Positions 47,711 through 56,844 of a stretch of DNA of 64,000 nt are shown here, piece after piece; position 1 is the first letter of the stretch, and every line of letters starts with the position of its first letter. The DNA is from Prescottella sp. R16 (GTDB lineage Bacteria; Actinomycetota; Actinomycetes; Mycobacteriales; Mycobacteriaceae). The DNA lies in the NCBI RefSeq assembly GCF_030656875.1, contig NZ_CP130943.1, forward strand, positions 1,178,001-1,242,000. Direction: 5' to 3'. A program made the position numbers and the translations under genes. The notes beneath the pieces were generated by a model that saw only the letters and a program-made list of their open reading frames with translations, made no database searches and was not told the origin of the DNA.

Positions 47711-47729
47711 TGAACCTAGCATCACCTAA
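47711..47729 (-). promoter_or_regulatory. Candidate DtxR/IdeR iron box before efeU
   Basis: The minus strand reads TTAGGTGATGCTAGGTTCA, agreeing with the TTAGGTTAGGCTAACCTAA consensus at 13 of 19 positions by eye, with the left half strongest. It lies 35-53 bases before the efeU start. An iron-dependent repressor is expected for efeUOB. Confidence 0.5.
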
Positions 47730-47820
47730 CTAACCGCGAAAACCGCCCCCACCTGGTCTTTTATGACCGTAATGCGGTTTTGGTCGCATTTCTGGCGAGC
47801 GTCGCAACCGTGCGGTCTGG

Positions 47821-48678
47821 ATGATGGACGCCGTGACCAGACGCATGGTGATCGCCCCCGAGCCGCCGCGGGGATACCCGGGACCGCCGCCGCAGTGGCC
47901 CGACGGCCGGCCGCCGCGCCGTCGCCGGAGCCGACTGCGGACGTTCGTCGGGGCATCGTTCGCGATCGCGGTGGGTATCGGGGTGATCGCGATCGCCTCC
48001 GGCCTCGGCGAGTTCGACCAGGCCCGTCCGCGTATCGAGATCCCCGACGACATCCCGCCCGGCCCCGGCACGCCGCTCCCGCCGATCGACGTCGACGCCC
48101 CCGGCCGCACCGCGGACCAGTTGCGGGACTGGGCGACCCCGCTGTCCGGCACGCTCGGTATCTCGCCGACCGCGCTCGAGGCGTACGGGTACGCCGCCGC
48201 CGTCATGGCCCGTTCCCGCCCCGACTGCGGTATCGGATGGACGACACTCGCCGGGATCGCCGCCGTCGAGAGCAGGCACGGCACGTACCTGGGGGCCCGG
48301 GTGGCGGGCGACGGACAGGTGAGCCCCCCGATCCGCGGCATCCCGCTCGACGGCTCGCCCGGCGTCGCCGTGATCCCCGACACCGACGGCGGCGCCATGG
48401 ACGGCGACCCCGTCCACGACCGGGCGATGGGCCCGCTGCAGTTCATCCCCGAAACCTGGTCGCGGTGGGGTGTCGACGCCAACGGCGACGGCATCGCCGA
48501 CCCCGACAACATCGACGACGCCGCCCTCACCGCCGCACGGTATCTGTGCGCCCGCGGCGGCGATCTCACCACCGAGGGCGGTTGGCGGACCGCCCTCATG
48601 GCGTACAACCTGTCCGGCGAATACCTCATGGACGTGCGCGCCCGCGCGGCCGCGTACTCGGTGGGCGTCCGCCGGTGA
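47821..48678 (+). CDS. Lytic transglycosylase-like protein (LpqU-type)
   Basis: 285 residues. A Pro/Arg-rich cytoplasmic N-terminus (about 10-38) and one TM (about 42-62) precede an extracellular SLT-like domain. The catalytic Glu is in IAAVESRHGTYLG (about 140-152), followed by MGPLQFIPETWSRWGVDANGDG and AARYLCARGG. Its position before eno matches M. tuberculosis lpqU (Rv1022), but here it is anchored by a TM with no lipobox Cys. It probably trims peptidoglycan. ATG 47821 or 47824. Confidence 0.87.
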   Translation: MMDAVTRRMVIAPEPPRGYPGPPPQWPDGRPPRRRRSRLRTFVGASFAIAVGIGVIAIASGLGEFDQARPRIEIPDDIPPGPGTPLPPIDVDAPGRTADQLRDWATPLSGTLGISPTALEAYGYAAAVMARSRPDCGIGWTTLAGIAAVESRHGTYLGARVAGDGQVSPPIRGIPLDGSPGVAVIPDTDGGAMDGDPVHDRAMGPLQFIPETWSRWGVDANGDGIADPDNIDDAALTAARYLCARGGDLTTEGGWRTALMAYNLSGEYLMDVRARAAAYSVGVRR

Positions 48679-48794
48679 CCGAGCCGGCGACACGGTTCGT
48701 GCGCGCGTCCCGCCGACGGGAGTCGGTTACTGCCGTTACGCTCGGACCTGGCACTATTCATGCGGCGGCACAGGCCGTTTTCACCTGCACGTAA

Positions 48795-50102
<1,308 letters not shown>

Positions 50103-50110
50103 GCAAGCCG

Positions 50111-50725
50111 ATGAGTCAGCGCGGTAGGTCGCGGTCGGGTCGTCCCTCCCCGGACGGGCGCCCCGATCGTCGTGGCGCGGGAACGGACCCGGGGTCTCGC
50201 CGACCCCGCCGGGTCCGTTCCGGCCCGCCTGCCGCATCCGCCGCCGATGCGGCGACCGACGCGACCGTCCCGTCCCGGGTCCGCTCCATGCGGCGCTCGG
50301 GGCGGGCGGTGCCGCGTTCGGGAACGGAACGCACGTTCTTCGGCCTGTCCACCGTGCAGGCCGTCGTTCTCGGAGTGGTGATCTGCGCGTTGGCGCTCAC
50401 CCTCGCGGTGCCGTTGCGCACCTATCTCTCGCAACGCTCCGAAGCCGACCGGCTCGCCGCCGAACGGGTCGAACTCGAGCAGCATCTCGAGGACCTGCAG
50501 TGGCAGCAGGAGCAGATCGAGGATCCCGCGTGGATCGAATCCCAGGCCCGGGACCGACTGGGCCTGGTCCGGCCGGGGGAGACCCCGTACAAGGTCCAGT
50601 TGCCCGGCGACTGGAAGCCGCCGGAACCGGACGCACCGGAAACCCCGCCGTCCACCGGGGCGTGGCACAGCGATCTGTGGCAGCGCCTCACCGAACAACC
50701 AGAAGCAGGAGTACCCACCGGGTGA
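50111..50725 (+). CDS. FtsB/DivIC-like septum formation initiator
   Basis: 204 residues. A long Arg/Pro/Ala-rich disordered cytoplasmic N-terminus (1-70) and one TM (about 79-100) are followed by an extracellular coiled coil (SEADRLAAERVELEQHLEDLQ) and the DivIC motif PAWIESQARDRLGLVRPGE. Acts in the FtsQLB divisome subcomplex. Corresponds to Rv1024 by position after eno. The stop overlaps the DUF501 start (GTGA). Confidence 0.9.
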   Translation: MSQRGRSRSGRPSPDGRPDRRGAGTDPGSRRPRRVRSGPPAASAADAATDATVPSRVRSMRRSGRAVPRSGTERTFFGLSTVQAVVLGVVICALALTLAVPLRTYLSQRSEADRLAAERVELEQHLEDLQWQQEQIEDPAWIESQARDRLGLVRPGETPYKVQLPGDWKPPEPDAPETPPSTGAWHSDLWQRLTEQPEAGVPTG

Positions 50726-51258
50726 GCGAATCGTCCGTCCCCCAGCAAGACCTCGACGCCGTGGAGGCCCAGTTGGGTCGTACCCCGCGCGGCGTCCTCG
50801 CGATCGCGTACCGCTGCCCGGACGGTCGGCCCGGCGTCGTCAAGACTGCGCCCCGGCTGCCCGACGGCACTCCGTTCCCCACCCTGTACTACCTCACCGA
50901 TCCCCGGCTGACCGTGGAGGCGAGCCGCCTCGAATCGGCCGGTGTGATGCGCGAGATGACCGAACGTCTCGGCACCGACACCGAACTCGCCGCGGCATAC
51001 CGGCGGGCCCACGAGTCGTACCTGAATGAGCGCAACGAAATCGATTCCCTCGGAACGGATTTCACGGGCGGTGGCATGCCGGATCGGGTCAAGTGCCTGC
51101 ATGTGCTGATCGCGCACTCGCTTGCCAAGGGGCCGGGCCTCAACCCGCTCGGCGACGAGGCCGTCTCCCTCGCCGCCCGAGGACCCTTGCGCGGCACCGC
51201 GATCCCCGCAGACTGGCCCGAGTACACCGGGCCCCTCGATCCGGACGGCATCGAGTGA
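50722..51258 (+). CDS. DUF501 protein
   Basis: 178 residues. DUF501 signature: LGRTPRGVLAIAYRCPDGRPGVVKTAPRLPDGTPFPTLYYLTDPRL (about 16-61, given by bounds) and RVKCLHVLIAHSLAKGPGLNPLGDEA. Function unknown; always near ppx and eno in actinobacteria (Rv1025). GTG 50722 and stop overlap both neighbours by four bases, so ftsB-like, DUF501 and ppx are translated as a chain. Confidence 0.92.
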   Translation: MSESSVPQQDLDAVEAQLGRTPRGVLAIAYRCPDGRPGVVKTAPRLPDGTPFPTLYYLTDPRLTVEASRLESAGVMREMTERLGTDTELAAAYRRAHESYLNERNEIDSLGTDFTGGGMPDRVKCLHVLIAHSLAKGPGLNPLGDEAVSLAARGPLRGTAIPADWPEYTGPLDPDGIE

Positions 51259-52211
51259 CCCGCGTCGCCGCGATCGACTGCGGCACCAACTCCGTCCGCC
51301 TGCTCGTCTCCGACGTCGACGCAGACGGCCGGTACACCGACGTGACGCGGCTGATGCGGATCGTGCGACTCGGGCAGGGTGTCGACGCCACCGGCGCCCT
51401 CGCCCCGGAGGCGATCGAACGCACCCGGGTGGCGCTCGAGGAGTATGCGGGCATCATCCGCGACACCGGTGCCACCGCCGTGCGGATGGTCGCCACGTCC
51501 GCGACCCGCGACGCGTCGAACCGTGAGGACTTCTTCGCGATGACCCGCGACGTGCTCGGCGCCGTGATCCCGGGCGCGGAAGCCGAGGTCATCAGCGGTG
51601 ACGAGGAGGCACGCCTGTCGTTCGCCGGTGCCGTCGGCGAACTCGATCCGTCCGAGGGGCCGTTCGTCGTCGTCGACCTCGGTGGCGGTTCCACCGAAGT
51701 CGTTCTCGGCGACGCCGACGGTGTCCGCGCCGCCCACTCCACCGACGTCGGCTGTGTGCGCGTCACCGAACGCTGCCTCCACGACGATCCGCCCACGGGT
51801 GAGCAGGTGTCCGCGGCACGGGTTTTCGCGTCCGAGCGGCTCGCCGACGCCTTCGAGCGGGTGCCCGTGGAACAGGCCCGCACCTGGGTCGGTGTCGCCG
51901 GCACCATGACGACCCTGTCCGCGATCGCGCAGAACCTGCCCGACTACGACGCCGACCGTGTGCACCTGTCGCGGCTGAGTCTCGACCAGGTGCACGACGT
52001 CGCACACCGCCTCGTGACGATGACGCACGACGAACGCGCCGCACTGGGGCCGATGCATCCCGGACGCGTCGACGTCATCGGCGGCGGCGCGATCGTCACC
52101 ACCGTCCTCGCCGACGAACTCGACCGGCGCGCCGGAATCCGGGAACTCGTCGTCAGCGAACACGACATCCTCGACGGCATCGCCATGTCGATCCCCGTCG
52201 GCAGGTCGTGA
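51255..52211 (+). CDS. ppx: Ppx/GppA exopolyphosphatase-family phosphatase
   Basis: 318 residues, the short two-domain form like Rv1026. ASKHA-fold motifs: AAIDCGTNSVRLLV, ATSATRDASN, DLGGGSTEVVLG and VGVAGTMTTLSAI. It probably hydrolyses polyphosphate; GppA-type members act on pppGpp. Lacks the C-terminal HD domain of the long enzymes. Start GTG 51255 overlaps DUF501. Confidence 0.93.
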   Translation: MTRVAAIDCGTNSVRLLVSDVDADGRYTDVTRLMRIVRLGQGVDATGALAPEAIERTRVALEEYAGIIRDTGATAVRMVATSATRDASNREDFFAMTRDVLGAVIPGAEAEVISGDEEARLSFAGAVGELDPSEGPFVVVDLGGGSTEVVLGDADGVRAAHSTDVGCVRVTERCLHDDPPTGEQVSAARVFASERLADAFERVPVEQARTWVGVAGTMTTLSAIAQNLPDYDADRVHLSRLSLDQVHDVAHRLVTMTHDERAALGPMHPGRVDVIGGGAIVTTVLADELDRRAGIRELVVSEHDILDGIAMSIPVGRS

Positions 52212-52248
52212 GGTAGGTCACTACCTCCTGGGCCTAGACTGTCCGGGG

Positions 52249-52322
52249 CCCCCATAGCCCAATTGGCAGAGGCAGCGGACTTAAAATCCGCCGAGTGTCG
52301 GTTCGAGTCCGACTGGGGGCAC
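52249..52322 (+). tRNA. tRNA-Leu (anticodon TAA), short variable arm
   Basis: Acceptor GCCCCCA/TGGGGGC with discriminator A. Anticodon stem GCGGA/TCCGC with loop CTTAAAA (anticodon TAA, reads TTA). T-arm GTCGG-TTCGAGT-CCGAC. The variable loop is only five bases (CGAGT), though bacterial tRNA-Leu is normally class II with a long arm. CCA not encoded. Length 74. Confidence 0.9.
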
Positions 52323-52345
52323 GGCCTCGGGCCGAGTGGCAGGGC

Positions 52346-52687
52346 TCAGCGCAGCGCCTCGCGTACCGTGCGTTCGGCTTCCGGTGTCACCGGATCGACG
52401 AAATCAGCGAAGTCGTCGTGCTTTTCGACGAAGCCGGCGACGAACGGGCAGAGCGGCACGATGCGCTTGCCGTGTGTCGTCGTGTCCGCGAGTGCGGCGC
52501 GGATCAGTGTGCTCGCCAGTCCTCGTCCGGCGAAACGTTCGTCGATCTCGGTGTGGAAGAAGATCCGCCGGGCCCCGTCGTCGACGAACTGCGTGAAGCC
52601 GGCCGGCTCGTCGCCCACACGAATTTCGTAGCGGAGCTGCTCGGGCGACAGCTGGACCGTGGGCCGGGCCTCGGGCTTGTCGGTCAT
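52346..52687 (-). CDS. Small GNAT-like acetyltransferase (YjdJ type)
   Basis: 113 residues, the short GNAT_acetyltr_2 form. IFFHTEIDERFAGRGLASTLIRAALADT holds the acetyl-CoA loop, and IVPLCPFVAGFVEKHDDFADFV the conserved CP-F-x(8)-H segment. Many relatives lack known substrates. Leftward, between tRNA-Leu and the MFS operon, with its promoter in the 148-base spacer shared with the MFS gene. Confidence 0.88.
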   Translation of the reverse strand: MTDKPEARPTVQLSPEQLRYEIRVGDEPAGFTQFVDDGARRIFFHTEIDERFAGRGLASTLIRAALADTTTHGKRIVPLCPFVAGFVEKHDDFADFVDPVTPEAERTVREALR

Positions 52688-52775
52688 GATTCCTCCTCGG
52701 GGGTCGCGGTGCGGAGAGGACCTCTCCGTGCAGTCAACGGCTGCCGCGGTGATCGGTCAAGGACCTCGGGAATAG

Positions 52776-52803
52776 AATACGAAACGGTAGCGTATTGAAT
52801 ACG
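52776..52803. promoter_or_regulatory. Candidate TetR operator before the MFS gene
   Basis: AATACG (52776) and CGTATT (52791-52796) form an inverted repeat with a nine-base centre. A further AATACG follows at 52798. Position 33 bases before the transporter and the TetR gene at its 3' end support local repression. Confidence 0.5.
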
Positions 52804-52835
52804 AGAATCTGCGGACCACTCCAGGAAGGCCGACC

Positions 52836-54338
52836 ATGACAACCTCGCCCACCGTGCGCGCGCCAGGGGAGACGGCGGCACCACGCCACCTCGGACTCGC
52901 GCTCGTCGTCATCGCCACGGCACAGCTGATGGTGATCCTCGACAGCACCATCACCAACATCGCGTTGCCGAGCATCCAAGCGGACCTCGGGATCTCGGCA
53001 TCGGGCCTCGCCTGGATCGTGAACTCGTACGTCCTGGCCTTCGGCGGCCTGCTCCTGCTCGGTGGCCGCTCCGGTGACCTGTTCGGGCGCCGGCGGATGT
53101 TCCGTGTCGGCATCGTCGTCTTCACCGTCGCGTCCCTGCTCGGCGGTTTCGCCCCGAACGCGGCGCTGCTGATCGCCGCGCGCATCCTGCAGGGTGTCGG
53201 TGCTGCGATCGCCGCACCGACAGCGCTCGCGCTCATCGCGACGACGTTCCCCGAAGGGGCGCCGCGCAACAAGGCGATGGGTGTCTACGCCGCGATGTCC
53301 GGCATCGGTTCGACGATCGGACTCCTGCTCGGCGGCGTGCTCACCGACTACCTCGACTGGCGCTGGATCTTCTTCGTCAACGTGCCGATCGGTGCCGCGC
53401 TGCTCGTCGGCACCGCGGTACTGCCCGCCGGCGACCGCGTCCGTGGCCGACTCGACGTCCCCGGCGCGGTGACCGGAACCCTGGGTCTGGTCGCGCTCGT
53501 CTACGGCATCACCCGGGGTGGGGAGGACGGCTGGACCGACAGCATGACCCTGAGCCTGTTCGCTGCGGCGATCGCGTTGCTCGCGCTGTTCGTGACGATC
53601 CAGATCCGTTCCGATCACCCGATGCTGCCGCTGCGTCTGCTGAAGGACCGCAACCGTTCCGGGTCGTACACGGCGATGCTGATCATCGGCGCGGCGATGT
53701 TCGCGACGTTCTACTTCCTGTCGCTGTACATGCAGCAGGTGTTGGAGTACTCGCCGGTCCGGACCGGTCTGGCCTATCTGCCGTTCAGCTTCGGCATGGC
53801 GCTCGCGACCGGGGTCGGATCGAAGTTGGCGGGCCGTCTGCCCGCCCGCATGCTCGCCGGACCGGGCCTGATCGTCGCCGCGATCGGCATGGCGTGGTTG
53901 GCGATGCTCGAGCCGGGTTCGTCGTACCTCACGCACCTGATGCCCGCGATGTTCGTCACCGCGATCGGTCTCGGCAGCAGCTTCCTGCCGATGACGCTCG
54001 GTGCGGTGTCCGGGGTGACCCACACGGACGCCGGTATCGCGTCGGCCCTGCTCAGCACCGCACAGCAGATCGGCGGCGCGATGGGTCTGGCGATTCTGTC
54101 CACGCTGGCCACGGCCACCGCGAACGACTCGCTGCCCGACGCCGACCAGGCGTACTTCCAGGCACGCACGACCGGTGACGGGTCGCTGCTCGAGCGGGCG
54201 ACGGAGGCGCTCACCAGCGGGTTCACGGCAGCCTTCGCGGGTGCGGCCGTGCTCCTCGTCGTCGGCGTGATCGTCACCGTCACGGCGATCGATGCACGGG
54301 CCGCGACAGGGGAGAAGCCACCGGTGCACGCGGGCTGA
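52836..54338 (+). CDS. MFS multidrug transporter (DHA2, EmrB/QacA type)
   Basis: 500 residues, about 14 TM helices. It carries the DHA2 N-terminal motif LDSTITNIALPSIQADL, motif A GGRSGDLFGRRRMF, motif B RILQGVGAAIAAPTALALI and the motif C-type GGVLTDYLDWRWIFFVNVPIG. Proton-driven drug export is likely. AGGAAGG precedes the ATG. Followed after 70 bases by its probable TetR repressor in the same direction. Confidence 0.92.
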   Translation: MTTSPTVRAPGETAAPRHLGLALVVIATAQLMVILDSTITNIALPSIQADLGISASGLAWIVNSYVLAFGGLLLLGGRSGDLFGRRRMFRVGIVVFTVASLLGGFAPNAALLIAARILQGVGAAIAAPTALALIATTFPEGAPRNKAMGVYAAMSGIGSTIGLLLGGVLTDYLDWRWIFFVNVPIGAALLVGTAVLPAGDRVRGRLDVPGAVTGTLGLVALVYGITRGGEDGWTDSMTLSLFAAAIALLALFVTIQIRSDHPMLPLRLLKDRNRSGSYTAMLIIGAAMFATFYFLSLYMQQVLEYSPVRTGLAYLPFSFGMALATGVGSKLAGRLPARMLAGPGLIVAAIGMAWLAMLEPGSSYLTHLMPAMFVTAIGLGSSFLPMTLGAVSGVTHTDAGIASALLSTAQQIGGAMGLAILSTLATATANDSLPDADQAYFQARTTGDGSLLERATEALTSGFTAAFAGAAVLLVVGVIVTVTAIDARAATGEKPPVHAG

Positions 54339-54408
54339 GTACGAACTCGGGTTTGGTGTGGCGGCGTTCGCGTCGCCACACTGGACCTTCCGGTGAAAGG
54401 AGACTCGG

Positions 54409-54990
54409 GTGGCATCGTCGGTGCGGGCGGGGCGTCCCCGCGACGCGGAGCGTGAACGCGAACTGCTCCTCGCGACACAGGAACTGCTGGCCGAGGTCGG
54501 CTACGACCGGCTGTCGATCGATGCCGTCGCGGCCCGCTGCGGTGCCGGCAAGACGACGGTGTACCGGCGGTGGGCGGGGAAGAGCGAACTGGTCGCCGAG
54601 GCCGTCGCGCTGTTGCACGGCGCGTACCCGGACCCCGACACCGGCTCCCTGCGGGAGGACCTCGTGATGGCGGCGTCGGCCTGGCACGGGGCCGATGCCC
54701 ACCGCGACGCGGTCATCTCCGGGCTGCTCACCGCGATGGCGCACGACGGCGAACTGCGGGCCGCCGTCGGTGCCGCCGTCACCGAGCCGCGCCGAGCGGT
54801 GTACCGGGCGATCGTGGATCGGGCCGTCGAGCGAGGGGAGGTGCCGGCCGGCCGGGACGTCGACCTCGTCGGCACGGTGTTCCCGGCGCTGACGTTCCAT
54901 CGCATCACCGTGCTCGCGCGGCCGGTGGATCGTGAATTCATCGAGCAGGTCGTCGACCACATCGTGCTTCCTGCTCTGACCTGCGGCTGA
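54409..54990 (+). CDS. TetR family regulator of the MFS pump
   Basis: 193 residues. Helix-turn-helix in SIDAVAARCGAGKTTVYRRWAGKSELV, with the PRRAVYRAIVDRAVERGEV C-terminal TetR_C_11-like segment. GTG 54409 follows GAAAGGAG. It probably senses a pump substrate and represses the preceding transporter through the AATACG repeats. Confidence 0.9.
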   Translation: MASSVRAGRPRDAERERELLLATQELLAEVGYDRLSIDAVAARCGAGKTTVYRRWAGKSELVAEAVALLHGAYPDPDTGSLREDLVMAASAWHGADAHRDAVISGLLTAMAHDGELRAAVGAAVTEPRRAVYRAIVDRAVERGEVPAGRDVDLVGTVFPALTFHRITVLARPVDREFIEQVVDHIVLPALTCG

Positions 54991-55042
54991 GCCGCCCCCG
55001 CCGGGGTGTGGAATATCCGGGGCCGGTGGCTGGTTCGTGGCA

Positions 55043-55060
55043 TATAGTTGAAACTTTTAA
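55043..55060 (+). promoter_or_regulatory. TATAGTTGA operator half-site before the LLM operon
   Basis: TATAGTTGA (55043-55051) is identical to the left arm of the FMN reductase operator at 15676. The right half is degenerate, although TTGAAA-C-TTTTAA (55048-55060) is a near inverted repeat. It lies 17-34 bases before the ATG. Confidence 0.45.
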
Positions 55061-55076
55061 TACCTTGGAGGTAGGC

Positions 55077-56168
55077 ATGCAGTTCGGAATCTTCACCGTC
55101 GGCGACGTGACCGCGGACCCGACCACCGGAAGGACCCCGACCGAGGCCGAACGCATCAAGTCCATGGTCGCGATCGCCGAGAAGGCCGAAGAGGTGGGCC
55201 TGGACGTCTTCGCCACCGGCGAGCATCACAACCCGCCGTTCGTGCCGTCCTCGCCGACGACCATGCTCGGCTACATCGCCGCCCGCACCGAGCGGATCCT
55301 GCTCTCGACGTCGACGACGCTCATCACCACCAACGACCCGGTGAAGATCGCCGAGGACTTCGCGATGCTCCAGCATCTCGCCGACGGCCGCGTCGACCTC
55401 ATGCTCGGCCGCGGCAACACCGGCCCGGTGTACCCGTGGTTCGGCAAGGACATCCGACAGGGCATCCCGCTCGCGATCGAGAACTACGCCCTGCTGCACA
55501 AGCTCTGGCGTGAGGACGTCGTGAACTGGCAGGGCAAGTTCCGGACGCCGCTGCAGAGCTTCACCTCGACGCCACGTCCGCTCGACGACGTCCCGCCGTT
55601 CGTGTGGCACGGGTCGATCCGCAGCCCCGAGATCGCCGAGCAGGCCGCCTACTACGGCGACGGCTTCTTCGCGAACAACATCTTCTGGCCCAAGGAACAC
55701 TTCATCCAGTTGATCGACCTCTACCGTCGCCGCTACGAACACTACGGCCACGGATCGGCGGACCAGGCGATCGTCGGGCTCGGCGGCCAGGTGTTCATGC
55801 GCAAGAACTCGCAGGACGCGGTCCGGGAGTTCCGGCCCTACTTCGACAACGCGCCCGTCTACGGCCACGGCCCGTCGCTCGAGGAGTTCACCGAGCAGAC
55901 CCCGCTGACCGTCGGCAGCCCGCAGGAGGTCATCGACAAGACCCTCACGTTCCGCGAGAGCTTCGGCGACTACCAGCGTCAGCTGTTCCTCATGGACCAC
56001 GCCGGGCTGCCGCTGAAGACCGTCCTCGAGCAGTTAGATCTGCTGGGCGAGGAGGTCGTGCCGGTGCTGCGTCGCGAGATGGACGCGATGCGCCCCGCGC
56101 ACGTCCCGGAGGCTCCCACCCATGCGAGCCTGCTGGCCGCCGCGAAGAAGACGGAGGTGCTGTCGTGA
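55077..56168 (+). CDS. LLM-class flavin monooxygenase, CE1758 family
   Basis: 363 residues. MQFGIFTVGDV, ATGEHHNPPF, TTTLITTNDPVKIAEDFAMLQHLADGRVDLMLGRGNTGPVYPWFGKD-type segments (given in parts) match the CE1758 family, FMN-dependent luciferase-like enzymes always paired with a CE1759 FMN reductase. ATG 55077 has TTGGAGG. Overlaps the reductase by four bases. Substrate unknown. Confidence 0.9.
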   Translation: MQFGIFTVGDVTADPTTGRTPTEAERIKSMVAIAEKAEEVGLDVFATGEHHNPPFVPSSPTTMLGYIAARTERILLSTSTTLITTNDPVKIAEDFAMLQHLADGRVDLMLGRGNTGPVYPWFGKDIRQGIPLAIENYALLHKLWREDVVNWQGKFRTPLQSFTSTPRPLDDVPPFVWHGSIRSPEIAEQAAYYGDGFFANNIFWPKEHFIQLIDLYRRRYEHYGHGSADQAIVGLGGQVFMRKNSQDAVREFRPYFDNAPVYGHGPSLEEFTEQTPLTVGSPQEVIDKTLTFRESFGDYQRQLFLMDHAGLPLKTVLEQLDLLGEEVVPVLRREMDAMRPAHVPEAPTHASLLAAAKKTEVLS

Positions 56169-56791
56169 CCGACTGGAACACCCGCACCCTGACGGTGATC
56201 TCGGCGGGGCTCACGCAGCCGTCGTCGAGCCGACTGCTCGCCGACCGACTCGCCGCGGCCACCGTCGACGCACTCGCCGGCCGGGGCATCACCGCTGATG
56301 TCGAGATCGTCGAACTCCGTGACCACGCGCACGCCCTCACCGACAACCTGCTCACCGGGTTTCCCAGTGGCGGGTTGCGGGAGGTCGTCGACCGCGTCGC
56401 GAAGTCCGACGGGGTGATCGCGGTGACGCCGATCTTCAACGCCTCGTACAGCGGGCTGTACAAGTCGTTCTTCGACGTCCTCGAGCCGGGAACCCTCGAC
56501 GGGATTCCGGTACTGCTCGGGGCGACCGGCGGCACCGCGCGACACTCCCTGGCACTCGAACACGCGATCCGTCCGATGTTCGCGTACCTCCGCGCGGCAA
56601 CCGTGCCGACCGCCGTCTACGCGGCGTCCGAGGACTGGGCCGGCTCGGGTGACCGGGAACTGGCACGGCGGATCACCCGCGCCGGCGACGAGCTGGCCCG
56701 CGCGATGGCGGCGCGAGAGCGCGCCGACCGGGTGGATCCGTATGCCGATCCCGTGCCGTTCGAGGAATTGCTGGCTCGACAGGACCTGTAA
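56165..56791 (+). CDS. FMN reductase partner, CE1759 family
   Basis: 208 residues of the NADPH-FMN reductase fold. The SAGLTQPSSSRLLADRL phosphate loop, VTPIFNASYSGLYKSFFDVLEPG and LLGATGGTARHSLALEHAIRPMFAYLRA identify the LLM-partnered group. It supplies FMNH2 to the preceding monooxygenase, which it overlaps (GTGA). Not closely similar to the single FMN reductase at 15071. Confidence 0.91.
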   Translation: MTDWNTRTLTVISAGLTQPSSSRLLADRLAAATVDALAGRGITADVEIVELRDHAHALTDNLLTGFPSGGLREVVDRVAKSDGVIAVTPIFNASYSGLYKSFFDVLEPGTLDGIPVLLGATGGTARHSLALEHAIRPMFAYLRAATVPTAVYAASEDWAGSGDRELARRITRAGDELARAMAARERADRVDPYADPVPFEELLARQDL

Positions 56792-56844
56792 CTGACTCGT
56801 CGGTAATGTCGGCGGCGGAGATCGTCGATCAGGGGAGCAGGGGC

